Of a stretch of DNA of 23,096 nt, positions 5,870-13,830 are shown piece after piece. Every line of letters starts with the position of its first letter. Position 1 is the first letter of the stretch. The notes beneath the pieces are model-generated. The model worked only from the letters and a program-made list of their open reading frames with translations, was not told the origin of the DNA and did no database searches. The DNA is from JADYZU01 sp964443055 (GTDB taxonomy: Bacteria > Pseudomonadota > Alphaproteobacteria > Rhodobacterales > Rhodobacteraceae): assembly GCA_964443055.1 (NCBI GenBank), contig CAYUBT010000020.1:1-23096 (forward strand), in the 5' to 3' direction. The position numbers and the translations under genes are program-made.

Positions 5870-7738
5870 ATGTCCAAGCCTGCAGACAACCCCGCCGATC
5901 CGTTCAAGAAGGCCCTCGCCGAGACGACGAAGGTCCTCGCCCATGATCGTGATCTGAGCATCACCTATTCGGTCGATCCGCCGGGGATGAGTGCGGATTC
6001 GATTCGCCTGCCGCAGGTGAGCCGTCGTCTTACCCGTGACGAGGTTCTGCTCGCACGCGGCACGGCGGACGGTTTCGCCCTGCGCTGCCGCCACCACGAT
6101 GCGGAGATCGCCGCCCATTACCAGCCCGAGGGGCCGATGGCACGCGACCTCTACGAGGCGATGGAGACGGCAAGGGTCGAGGCAATGGGCGCAGAGGCGA
6201 TGCCCGGGGCCGCCAGCAACATCGACGCCCGCATCGCCCACGAGGCGCGGCGCAAGGGGTATGATCAGATCCGCGACCGCAGCGACACCCCGCTTGCGGT
6301 CGCCGCGGGCTATCTCGTGCGTCAGCTTGCCACGGGCCGTCCGCTGCCCGCCGAGGCGGCGAATGTGCTCGATCTCTGGCGCGGCTTCATTGAAGAACAG
6401 GCGGGCGAACGGCTCGGGAACCTGCCGGACCTCGTCAAGGACCAGCGCGCCTTTGCCCGTTTCACACGCGATCTGATCGCCGATCTGGGCTATGGCGACG
6501 AACTCGGCGACGACCCGGACGCCGAGGATGACCCCGACGACCAGGACGAGGCCAGCGAGGACCGGAGTGAGCCCGATTCCGCAGGCGAGGAGGAGGAGGA
6601 GGGCGAAGAGGCAGAGGCCACGCCCGAACGCCAGCAGGAAGAGACCCAGGACCCGAGCCAGGCACAGATCAGCCTCGACGAAGAGGCCGAGGGCGGCGAC
6701 GAGGAGGAGATGGAGACGCCGGAGGGCGAGGCACCGCCCGAGGCCGCGCCTCCGCCCATCTCCGAGGCCAGCGCCAGTTACCGCGCCTTCGACACCACGC
6801 ATGACGAGGTGGTCGGAGCCGAGGATCTGGCCGAGGCGGCCGAACTTGAGCGGCTGCGCGCCTATCTTGACCAGCAGCTCGACCCGCTCAAGGGTGCTGT
6901 CGGCAGGCTGGCCAACAAGCTCATGCGCCGCCTGCAGGCCCAGCAGAACCGTTCTTGGGAATTCGACCGCGAGGAAGGCATCCTCGATGTCGCCCGCCTT
7001 GCCCGCGTGGTGGCCAACCCGACGACGCCGCTGTCGTTCAAGGTCGAGAAGGACACCGAATTCCGCGACACGGTGGTGACGCTGCTCATCGACAATTCGG
7101 GCTCGATGCGCGGGCGGCCGATCTCCATCGCCGCGATCTGCGCCGATGTGCTCGCCCGCACGCTGGAACGGTGTCAGGTGAAGGTCGAGATCCTCGGCTT
7201 CACGACCCGTGCCTGGAAAGGCGGGCTCGCGCGCGAGAAATGGCTGGCCGATGGCCGCCCTGCCCTGCCCGGCCGCCTCAACGACCTGCGCCACATCATC
7301 TACAAGAGCGCTGACGCGCCCTGGCGGCGGTCGCGGATGAACCTGGGCCTGATGATGAAGGAAGGGCTGCTCAAGGAAAACATCGACGGCGAGGCCCTGG
7401 AATGGGCCCACCGGCGGCTGCAGCAACGGCGTGAGGCGCGCAAGATTCTCATGGTCATCTCGGACGGTGCGCCGGTGGATGATTCGACCCTGTCGGTGAA
7501 TCCGGCCAACTTTCTCGAACGCCATCTGCGCGACGTGATCGACATGATCGAGCGCAAGAAACAGGTCGAGCTCATCGCCATCGGCATCGGTCACGACGTG
7601 ACGCGCTATTACGACCGTGCGGTGACGATCACCGATATCGAGCAACTGGCAGGCGCGATGACCGAGCAGCTCGCCGCGCTGTTCGATCAGGACCGGCGCA
7701 AGCTCGCGCAGGTTCTGGGGATCAACCGGATACGGTAG
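5870..7738 (+). CDS. cobT: Cobaltochelatase subunit CobT (aerobic cobalamin synthesis)
   Basis: CobT works with CobS (AAA+ motor) and CobN to insert cobalt into hydrogenobyrinic acid a,c-diamide in the aerobic cobalamin pathway. The 622-residue protein shows the family layout: an N-terminal domain (~1-205), a long acidic, low-complexity hinge (~210-300, rich in Asp/Glu), then the C-terminal domain with a von Willebrand A fold. Its MIDAS motif DNSGSM is at residues 408-413, and LMVISDGAPVDDSTL is further on. The length is normal for CobT. A G-rich run (GGGGGGG, 5848-5854) precedes the ATG and could pair with the C-run just before the start. cobS, commonly adjacent, is not in the window. A repeat copy follows the gene. 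Confidence 0.96.
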   Translation: MSKPADNPADPFKKALAETTKVLAHDRDLSITYSVDPPGMSADSIRLPQVSRRLTRDEVLLARGTADGFALRCRHHDAEIAAHYQPEGPMARDLYEAMETARVEAMGAEAMPGAASNIDARIAHEARRKGYDQIRDRSDTPLAVAAGYLVRQLATGRPLPAEAANVLDLWRGFIEEQAGERLGNLPDLVKDQRAFARFTRDLIADLGYGDELGDDPDAEDDPDDQDEASEDRSEPDSAGEEEEEGEEAEATPERQQEETQDPSQAQISLDEEAEGGDEEEMETPEGEAPPEAAPPPISEASASYRAFDTTHDEVVGAEDLAEAAELERLRAYLDQQLDPLKGAVGRLANKLMRRLQAQQNRSWEFDREEGILDVARLARVVANPTTPLSFKVEKDTEFRDTVVTLLIDNSGSMRGRPISIAAICADVLARTLERCQVKVEILGFTTRAWKGGLAREKWLADGRPALPGRLNDLRHIIYKSADAPWRRSRMNLGLMMKEGLLKENIDGEALEWAHRRLQQRREARKILMVISDGAPVDDSTLSVNPANFLERHLRDVIDMIERKKQVELIAIGIGHDVTRYYDRAVTITDIEQLAGAMTEQLAALFDQDRRKLAQVLGINRIR

Positions 7739-7757
7739 GGGCAGCCCCCTTCCCCAT

Positions 7758-7840
7758 CGTCATTGCGATGAGGTGAAGCCGATGCGGCAAGCCAGAACGC
7801 CGGAACCCCTGTATTGCTTTCACCGACGCTCCCGATGACG
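7758..7840. repeat. Dispersed inverted-repeat element, copy B
   Basis: The left arm CGTCATTGCGA matches the other copies, and the interior keeps the GCGGCAAGCCAGAACG pattern. The right arm has decayed to CCCGATGACG. It fills the short gap between the convergent ends of cobT and iolE and may contribute to termination from either side. Confidence 0.7.
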
Positions 7841-7845
7841 GGGGA

Positions 7846-8739
7846 TCAGACGGTCACCTCATAGCCCGCCGCCGCCATGACGCGCATCAGTTCCCCGTGG
7901 CCCTTCTTCGCGATTTCAAGCGGGGGCGAGACTTTCGGGTCCTGTTCGGCCTCGACCACGAACCAGCCTTCATAGCCTTTCGTCGCCAGCGCCTTCACGA
8001 TCGCCTCGAAATCAAGGTCGCCATCACCCGGCCCGGTGAAGGCCCCTTTCACCACGGCATCCAGAAAGCTTTCCCGCCTGCGGTCGATCCCGTCGATCAC
8101 CCGTCGGCGCACGTCCTTGGTGTGCACATGGCTGATGCGCGCGTGATGGGTCTCGATCACCCGCAGCGGCTCGCCCCCCGCAAAGACGAGATGGCCGGTG
8201 TCGAACAGCAGCGGCACCGAGGAATGTTTCATGAAGAGGTCGATTTCGGCCTCGGTCTCGATCGCGGCGGCCATATGGTGATGATAGGCGAGCGGCATGC
8301 CCTCCCTCGCGCACCAGTCGGCGAAATCGCTGACCTTGCGGCCATAGGCGGCGGTCTCGGCCTCGCTCAGGCGCGGCTTGGTCGCGAGCGGTGCCGAACG
8401 CACACCCTGGATCGAGCGCGCGGTCTCGCCATAGACGATGCAGGGGGCGCCTGCGGCCCGGAAGAAGGCATGCTGCTCCGCGATGCGGTCCTTCTCGCGC
8501 TCGATGTCGCCGTCCAGCAGCAGGCCCGAGAACCAGCCGCCGCACACCGAAATGCCGTATTTGCGCAGGATCGGCCCGAGTTCCTCCATGTTCATGGGGA
8601 ACCGCCGGCCCGTCTCCATGCCGGTGAAGCCCGCGAGCGATGCCTGGCGCAGGCATTCCTCGAGGCTCACATCGTCCGAGAGTTCCTCGAGATCATCGTT
8701 CCACCAGGCGATGGGCGCAATGCCGAGCCGCGCCTTCAT
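7846..8739 (-). CDS. iolE: Inosose dehydratase (2-keto-myo-inositol dehydratase)
   Basis: IolE dehydrates scyllo-inosose (2-keto-myo-inositol) to 3D-(3,5/4)-trihydroxycyclohexane-1,2-dione in the cytoplasm, the second step of myo-inositol catabolism. The 297-residue protein is a xylose-isomerase-like TIM barrel of typical length. It begins with the family hallmark GIAPIAWWNDDLEEL and contains YHHHMAAAIET, DTGHLVFAGG and HVHTKDVR, which supply the metal and substrate residues, and ends with a strand WFVVEAEQDP. The ATG at 8737-8739 sits 2 bases after the iolD stop, so its ribosome-binding site is within the iolD 3' end and the two are translationally coupled. No iolB, iolC, iolG or iolJ lies in the window. 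Confidence 0.95.
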   Translation of the reverse strand: MKARLGIAPIAWWNDDLEELSDDVSLEECLRQASLAGFTGMETGRRFPMNMEELGPILRKYGISVCGGWFSGLLLDGDIEREKDRIAEQHAFFRAAGAPCIVYGETARSIQGVRSAPLATKPRLSEAETAAYGRKVSDFADWCAREGMPLAYHHHMAAAIETEAEIDLFMKHSSVPLLFDTGHLVFAGGEPLRVIETHHARISHVHTKDVRRRVIDGIDRRRESFLDAVVKGAFTGPGDGDLDFEAIVKALATKGYEGWFVVEAEQDPKVSPPLEIAKKGHGELMRVMAAAGYEVTV

Positions 8740-8741
8740 CG

Positions 8742-10613
8742 CTAGACCCCCGCCCGCTGACGGGCGCGGATCGCTTCCTGCGCCGCCCGGGCCGCCTTCA
8801 CGCTTTCGCGCTCCGAGACCTCGGGCACGCCCACATCCCAGTCGGCATCGCCCGGCACCCATGAATATGCATCGGAGGCGATGGTGAGGACCGTGGTCCG
8901 GTCCGTCCCCTGCGCCCAGACGAGCGCATCCTCGAGATCGGCGAGGCTCTCGCAATGCCGCGAGAGCGCCCCCATCGCGGCCGCATGGGCCGCGAAATCG
9001 ACATGGGGAATGTCGGCCGGATCGCTGACGCGGCAATCGGCCAGCAGGTTGTTGAACCCGGGCACGCCCTTGGCCTGCTGCAGCCGGTTGATGACCGCAA
9101 AACCGCCGTTGTCGCAGACGATCAGGATCATCTTGTGACCGGAAAGAACCGTCGAATAGATGTCCGAATTCATCATCATGTAGGTGCCGTCGCCCACCAT
9201 CACGACCGGCGTGCCGCCAAGGCCGCCCGGCAGATGCTGGGCCATGGCGGCACCCCAGCCTGCGGGGATCTCGTAGCCCATGGTGGAAAAGCCGAATTCG
9301 CAGTCGAAGGTGCCGGGATGCTTCACCCGCCAGCCCTTGGTCACCTCGCCGGGCAGGCCACCCGCAGCGGTGATGAGCGTATCGTTCGGGCGCGCCAGCC
9401 GGTTCACGACGGCAACGACCTGTGCATAGGTCGGCACGGGGCTGTTGGTCGGTGCCTGCAGCCCTTCAAGAAGCGCATCCCATTCGGCGAAGAGCTTTTT
9501 CGCGCGCGGGAGATGGTCCGCCGGCGCGGCCCAGTCGCCCAGACCCTCATCGAGTTCGGCCAGCGTCTCGCGCGCATCCCCCACCACAGGGAGCGCGCGG
9601 TGCTTCATCGCATCGAACCGCGCGGTGTTGATGGCGATGAAGCGCGCATCGGGCGAAAACGCGGTCCAGGAACCCGTCGTGAAATCCTGCAGCCGCGTGC
9701 CCACGGCAAGGATCACATCCGCCTCGCCCGCCAGTTCGTTGGCCGAGGTCGAGCCGATGATCCCGATCGGCCCGGCATGGACCGGATGATGATGCGTGAA
9801 GGCTCCCTTCCCGGCGATGGTCTCGACCACGGGGATGCCGCGTCGTTGTGCGAAATCCGCGAGATCGTCCTCGGCCAGCGAATAGCGCACCCCGCCGCCC
9901 GAAATGATCAGCGGCTTCTTTGCCGTCTTCAGCAGTTCCGCTGCCGCGGCGACCGAACCGCGATCCGGGCGGGGGCGGGGAACGGTCCAGATGCGCGGCT
10001 CGAAGAACGCCTCCGGGTAGTCAAAGGCCATCTCCTGCGTGTCCTGGCAGAGACCGATGAAGGCCGGCCCGCAATCGGCCGGGTCGAGCATCATCGCCAC
10101 CGCCTGCGGCAGCGACTGCAGGATCTGTTCGGGCAGCACGATCCGGTCCCAGTAACGCACCACCGGCTTGAAGGCGTCATTCACCGTGATGCCGGGATTG
10201 CCGAAATGCTCGACCTGCTGGAGCACCGGATCGGGCAGCCGGTTGGCGAATGTATCGCCCGCAAGGATCAGAAGCGGCAGCCGGTTGGCCATGGCCGCGC
10301 CCGCCGCCGTAACCATGTTCGCGGCCCCCGGTCCGATGGAACTGGCCGCCACCATGATCTGCCGCCGCCTGCGCGCCTTGGCGAAGCCCACGGCCGCCAG
10401 AGCCATGCCCTGCTCGTTCTGGCCGCGCCATGTCGGCAACTGGTCCTGCACGGATTCGAGCGCCTCCGAGAGGCAGGTGACATTGCCATGGCCGAAGATC
10501 GCGAAGACACCGGCAAACAGTGGCAGCCGCTCGCCCTCGATCTCGGTGAACTGGTTGCACAGGTAGCGCACCAGAGCCTGCGCCATCGTCAGGCGGATGG
10601 TCTTGCCGGTCAT
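8742..10613 (-). CDS. iolD: 3D-(3,5/4)-trihydroxycyclohexane-1,2-dione hydrolase (ThDP-dependent)
   Basis: IolD opens the ring of the IolE product to give 5-deoxy-glucuronate, using thiamine diphosphate. The 623-residue protein has the three-domain acetolactate-synthase fold: the catalytic Glu is at residue 67 (RGQNEQ), a central domain spans ~215-370, and the ThDP/Mg motif starts with GDG at 474-476 and ends with DNGG at 501-504. FNNLLADCRV and the C-terminal region are typical of IolD rather than acetolactate synthase. The ATG at 10613 is preceded by a strong GGGAGGAAG site. Longer starts would run into the palindrome at 10695-10710 and lack family-like sequence. It is the first gene of the iolD-iolE operon and divergent from the aldolase gene. 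Confidence 0.95.
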   Translation of the reverse strand: MTGKTIRLTMAQALVRYLCNQFTEIEGERLPLFAGVFAIFGHGNVTCLSEALESVQDQLPTWRGQNEQGMALAAVGFAKARRRRQIMVAASSIGPGAANMVTAAGAAMANRLPLLILAGDTFANRLPDPVLQQVEHFGNPGITVNDAFKPVVRYWDRIVLPEQILQSLPQAVAMMLDPADCGPAFIGLCQDTQEMAFDYPEAFFEPRIWTVPRPRPDRGSVAAAAELLKTAKKPLIISGGGVRYSLAEDDLADFAQRRGIPVVETIAGKGAFTHHHPVHAGPIGIIGSTSANELAGEADVILAVGTRLQDFTTGSWTAFSPDARFIAINTARFDAMKHRALPVVGDARETLAELDEGLGDWAAPADHLPRAKKLFAEWDALLEGLQAPTNSPVPTYAQVVAVVNRLARPNDTLITAAGGLPGEVTKGWRVKHPGTFDCEFGFSTMGYEIPAGWGAAMAQHLPGGLGGTPVVMVGDGTYMMMNSDIYSTVLSGHKMILIVCDNGGFAVINRLQQAKGVPGFNNLLADCRVSDPADIPHVDFAAHAAAMGALSRHCESLADLEDALVWAQGTDRTTVLTIASDAYSWVPGDADWDVGVPEVSERESVKAARAAQEAIRARQRAGV

Positions 10614-10694
10614 CTCTTCCTCCCGCAGTCCCTCGGACACCGTGCCGCCACACCCGCGATCCGCGAGCAAGCCAGGCGGCATGACAAGGCCCTC

Positions 10695-10710
10695 GGCAAT
10701 GATCATTGCC
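10695..10710. promoter_or_regulatory. Perfect 16-bp palindrome, candidate operator of iolD
   Basis: GGCAATGATCATTGCC is an exact 16-bp palindrome in the divergent spacer. It covers the -10 position of the best minus-strand promoter candidate (TTGTCA at 10726-10731, then AATGAT at 10702-10707 with an 18-base spacer), 82 bases upstream of the iolD ATG. That placement fits a repressor operator. The cognate regulator is not in the window. Confidence 0.55.
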
Positions 10711-10731
10711 CCCGGCCTGCAGAGATGACAA
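10702..10731 (-). promoter_or_regulatory. Candidate sigma70 promoter of iolDE
   Basis: On the minus strand TTGTCA (5 of 6 to TTGACA) is followed after 18 bases by AATGAT (4 of 6 to TATAAT). The -10 lies inside the palindrome. It would give an iolD leader of about 80 bases. This is moderate evidence only. Confidence 0.4.
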
Positions 10732-10783
10732 GATCATCCAGCACGGGATGAGGGAAACAAGGCAATATGGCCAACAAGCGCCT

Positions 10784-10806
10784 GTAATACCTTATACTTC
10801 CTGGAA
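10784..10806. promoter_or_regulatory. AT-rich imperfect inverted repeats upstream of the aldolase operon
   Basis: GTAATACCTTATAC is a partly symmetric GT...AC sequence of the kind bound by FadR/GntR-type regulators. It is followed at once by TTCCTGGAA, a short inverted repeat with arms TTCC/GGAA. Both lie 63-85 bases before the aldolase ATG in the otherwise GC-rich divergent spacer. A regulatory role is inferred from position and symmetry only; no clear -35/-10 pair was found. Confidence 0.3.
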
Positions 10807-10868
10807 AGCCCTACGCATGACCGGCATCGCCGGCATCCGCCTCGAAACCTGCCGCCACGGAGGCCCCC

Positions 10869-11675
10869 ATGGCCGGAAACCGCCTCAAGACGATCTGGAA
10901 GGACGGGGGTGCCGTGCTGAACGGCTGGCTTTCCATCGGCAATTCCTTCTCGGCCGAGATCATGGCTGCACAGGGCTATGACGCACTGACCGTCGACATC
11001 CAGCATGGCGCGCTCGACTATTCCGCGGCGCTGCCGATGCTGCAGGCGATGCGGGCGTCAGGCGTTGTGCCGATGGCGCGGGTCCCATGGCGCGAACCGG
11101 GGATCGTCATGAAGGCGCTCGATGCGGGCGCGCTCGGCATCATCTGCCCGATGGTGAACAACGGGCGCGAAGCCGCCGAATTCGTGAGTTTCCTGCGCTA
11201 CCCGCCCGCAGGCACCCGAAGCTGGGGCCCGACACGGGCCACTTTCGCCCATGACGGCTACGGCACCGACATGAATGACGAGATCGTCGGCTTCGCCATG
11301 ATCGAGACGGCCGAAGCGATGAAGAACCTTGACGAGATCGTCGCCACGCCCGGCCTCGACGGCGTCTATATCGGCCCCTCGGACCTGACCATCGGCACCC
11401 AGGCCGGACGGCTGCCACCCGGATTCGACCGTGAGGAGCCCGAGATGGTCGCCCTCATCCGGCGCATCCTCGATGCGGCCAGGGGGCGCGGGCTTCATGC
11501 GGCGTTGCATTGTGGCTCGCCCGAATATGCGGCGCGGGCAGTCGAATGGGGTTTCGACCTCGTGACGGTCGGAGGGGATTCGCGCTTCCTGGCCGCCGGG
11601 GCCGGGGCCAGCGTGCAGCGCTTTCGCGAACTGGCGGGAGGCGCGGCCCCGGAGGCGCAGAAGGCCCGTTACTGA
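10869..11675 (+). CDS. HpcH/HpaI-type class II aldolase
   Basis: This family makes or cleaves 2-keto-3-deoxy (often sugar-acid or dicarboxylic) aldols, releasing pyruvate and an aldehyde with a divalent metal. The 268-residue length is typical. The key residues of the fold are present: H46 in VDIQHG, R71 in MARVPW, metal ligands E146 (MIETAEA) and D172 (IGPSDL). GGAGG with a 5-base spacer precedes the ATG at 10869. It is the first gene of a coupled trio; its stop overlaps the next start by one base. Annotation pipelines would call it 2,4-dihydroxyhept-2-enedioate aldolase or similar, but the substrate here is not evident. The neighbouring dehydrogenases suggest a sugar-acid or inositol-derived substrate. 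Confidence 0.9.
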   Translation: MAGNRLKTIWKDGGAVLNGWLSIGNSFSAEIMAAQGYDALTVDIQHGALDYSAALPMLQAMRASGVVPMARVPWREPGIVMKALDAGALGIICPMVNNGREAAEFVSFLRYPPAGTRSWGPTRATFAHDGYGTDMNDEIVGFAMIETAEAMKNLDEIVATPGLDGVYIGPSDLTIGTQAGRLPPGFDREEPEMVALIRRILDAARGRGLHAALHCGSPEYAARAVEWGFDLVTVGGDSRFLAAGAGASVQRFRELAGGAAPEAQKARY

Positions 11676-12643
11676 TGGCCCATATCCTCGTCGCCGGAAA
11701 GCTGCACCGGGACGCGCTCGCCCTGCTGTCGGAAGCGGAAGGCGTGAGTTTCGACTATGTCGAGGAAGTCTCGGAAGAAGCCTACACGCCCTTCCTGCGC
11801 CACGCCGATGCACTGTTGCTGCGCACCCAACCCCTGCAGGCAGATGCGATCGCAGGGGCCGGGAGCCTGAAGATCGTCTCGCGCCACGGAGTCGGCTTCG
11901 ATGCGGTCGATGTCGCGGCGCTGAATGCGCGCGGGATCGTGCTGGCGGTGGTCGGTGACGTGAACTCCGTCTCGGTGGCCGAACACACGATGGCGCTGTT
12001 GCTGGCAGCATCAAAGCGCCTGCTGCGCGCCGACCGCGCGGTGCGCGCGCAGGGCCAATGGCACTGGCGCAACCGGCTCGAGCCGCGCGATCTGGCGGGC
12101 AAGTCGCTGCTCCTGATCGGTTACGGACGCATCGGCCAGCGCGTCGCCCGCATGGCGGCGGCCTTCGGGATGGAGGTTGCGGCCCATGATCCCTGGCGCG
12201 CCGGACAGGGCTGGCCCGAGGATGCAGTGGCCCGCCCGGCCCCCGATCTGGCCGAGGCCCTCGCCCGCGCCGAAGCCGTCTCGGTCCATGTCCCCTTCAC
12301 CGGCCGCCCGGTGCTGGGGGCGGCGGAACTCGCCCTGCTGCGCCCCGGTGCCATCGTCATCAACACCGCGCGCGGCGGCGTGGTGGATGAACAGGCCCTG
12401 GCCGATGCGCTGGCCTCGGGCCGGATCGGTGCCGCCGGACTCGATGTCTTTGGCGAGGAGCCCCCGGCCCCCGACCATCCGCTCATGCGGTTCGACCAGG
12501 TGATCCTCACCCCGCATATGGCCGGCCTCACCGAGGAATGCGCGCGGCGCATGGGGCTGCAGTCGGTGCGGAACATCCTCGATTTCCTTGCCGGAAACCT
12601 CGACCCCGCCTTCATCGTCAACCGCGAGGCGCTCCATGTCTGA
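11675..12643 (+). CDS. D-isomer-specific 2-hydroxyacid dehydrogenase (SerA-like)
   Basis: This is a 322-residue NAD(P)-dependent dehydrogenase interconverting a 2-hydroxy acid and a 2-keto acid in the cytoplasm. The Rossmann loop GYGRIG is at residues 149-154, and the catalytic set is R233 (INTARGG), E262 (FGEEPP) and H281 (LTPHMAG). The fold matches the catalytic part of phosphoglycerate dehydrogenase without ACT domain. The ATG at 11675 shares its first base with the aldolase stop TGA, so the genes are translationally coupled; upstream in-frame starts lie inside the aldolase gene. Its own stop is overlapped by the next gene. With an aldolase and a Gfo/Idh protein, a sugar-acid route is more likely than serine synthesis. 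Confidence 0.9.
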   Translation: MAHILVAGKLHRDALALLSEAEGVSFDYVEEVSEEAYTPFLRHADALLLRTQPLQADAIAGAGSLKIVSRHGVGFDAVDVAALNARGIVLAVVGDVNSVSVAEHTMALLLAASKRLLRADRAVRAQGQWHWRNRLEPRDLAGKSLLLIGYGRIGQRVARMAAAFGMEVAAHDPWRAGQGWPEDAVARPAPDLAEALARAEAVSVHVPFTGRPVLGAAELALLRPGAIVINTARGGVVDEQALADALASGRIGAAGLDVFGEEPPAPDHPLMRFDQVILTPHMAGLTEECARRMGLQSVRNILDFLAGNLDPAFIVNREALHV

Positions 12644-13760
12644 GAAACCCGTCCTGCGCATCGGCCTCATCGGCTCGGGCTTCATGGGCAAGGCCCATGT
12701 CTTCGGCTTCGCCAGCGCCGGGAAGGTGTTCGACCTGCCCTTCCGGCTCGAATTCCACACATTGGCCGATGTGAGTGACGAGGCCGCCCGCGCCGCCGCC
12801 CGCGCCTTCGGCTTCGCCCATGCAACCGGCGACTGGCGCGCGATGGTGACCGATCCCGACATCGACCTGGTCGACATCACCGCCCCCAACGCGCTTCACC
12901 GCGAGATGGCGCTTGCCGCCATTGCCGCGGGCAAGCATGTCTATTGCGAGAAACCCCTCGCCCCGACCCGCGCCGAAGCCGAGGAGATGGCCGGGGCCGC
13001 CGCGAGGGCCGGGGTGACGACGCAGGTCGGCTTCAACTATCTCGGCAATCCGATGCTGCATCTGGCGCGCGAGATGATCGCCGCAGGCGAACTGGGCGAG
13101 ATCACCTCGTGGCGCGGCATCCATGCCGAGGATTACATGGCCGACCCGGCCGCGCCCTTCACCTTCCGCCACGATCCGGCCGGCGGTGGCGCATTGGGCG
13201 ATCTGGGCAGCCATGCCCTCGCCACCGCCGAATTCCTGCTCGGCCCCGTTACCCGGGTCATGGGCGACAGCGTGACCGTGGTGCGGGAGCGTCCCGACGG
13301 GCGCGGAGGCATGCGAAGGGTCGAGGTGGACGACATCTCGCGCGCCTTCCTGCGCTTCGCCTCGGGGGCCTCGGGCAGCATCGAGGCAAGCTGGGTCGCC
13401 ACAGGCCGCAAGATGCAGCATGATTTCGAGGTTTACGGCACGAAGGGCGCGCTGCACTTCTCGCAGGAGCGGTTCAACGAACTGCACTTTCATTCGACCG
13501 CCGACCGCGCGGGCCTGCGCGGCTTCCGCCGGATCGAGGCCGGGCCGGATCACCCGCCCTACGGGCTTTTCTGTGTCGCGCCGGGCCATCAGCTCGGCTT
13601 CAATGACCTCAAGGCCATCGAGGTGGCGGGCTTCATGGAGGCCATCGCCGGACGGCGGCCGGAACCCTTCGGCTTCGCCGCAGGTGCCCATATCCAGACC
13701 CTGGTCGAGGCCATCCGGACATCGGCGCAGAATGGCACCTGGATCGACATCCCCGGATGA
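12636..13760 (+). CDS. Gfo/Idh/MocA family oxidoreductase (inositol/sugar dehydrogenase type)
   Basis: This 374-residue NAD(P)-dependent dehydrogenase belongs to the family that includes inositol 2-dehydrogenases. The N-terminal Rossmann motif GLIGSGFMGKAH lies at 10-21, the substrate/cofactor motif EKP at 105-107, and the D-x3-H pair is D189/H193 in GDLGSHAL, which in inositol dehydrogenases provides catalysis. The start at 12636 overlaps the hydroxyacid dehydrogenase stop by 8 bases, completing a three-gene coupled unit. Located opposite iolDE, it is a candidate for supplying the inosose substrate, but the sequence departs from typical IolG (which opens MIRIG..GRIG), so I do not assign that symbol. 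Confidence 0.88.
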   Translation: MSEKPVLRIGLIGSGFMGKAHVFGFASAGKVFDLPFRLEFHTLADVSDEAARAAARAFGFAHATGDWRAMVTDPDIDLVDITAPNALHREMALAAIAAGKHVYCEKPLAPTRAEAEEMAGAAARAGVTTQVGFNYLGNPMLHLAREMIAAGELGEITSWRGIHAEDYMADPAAPFTFRHDPAGGGALGDLGSHALATAEFLLGPVTRVMGDSVTVVRERPDGRGGMRRVEVDDISRAFLRFASGASGSIEASWVATGRKMQHDFEVYGTKGALHFSQERFNELHFHSTADRAGLRGFRRIEAGPDHPPYGLFCVAPGHQLGFNDLKAIEVAGFMEAIAGRRPEPFGFAAGAHIQTLVEAIRTSAQNGTWIDIPG

Positions 13761-13771
13761 GCAGGGGGAGT

Positions 13772-13803
13772 CCCGGTTGCTTCGCTACGCTCGCCATGAC
13801 GGG
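13772..13803. repeat. Partial right half of the dispersed repeat
   Basis: The sequence from CCCGGTTGCTTCGCTACG to CTCGCCATGACGGG corresponds to the right half of the element (compare copy D, 15589-15617). No left half precedes it. It lies 11 bases past the Gfo/Idh stop and 27 bases before full copy C, suggesting nested or rearranged insertions. Confidence 0.6.
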
Positions 13804-13830
13804 ATGGCGTGCGTAATCCCCATCCCCCCT

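Noticed and set aside
5660..7645. A 661-codon minus-strand open frame opposite cobT
   Set aside because: It mirrors cobT, whose plus-strand translation has the complete CobT domain order and MIDAS motif. The minus frame has no recognisable domain.
8955..10751. A 598-codon plus-strand open frame opposite iolD
   Set aside because: It is a shadow of iolD, rich in His/Arg, with no ribosome-binding site or domain pattern.
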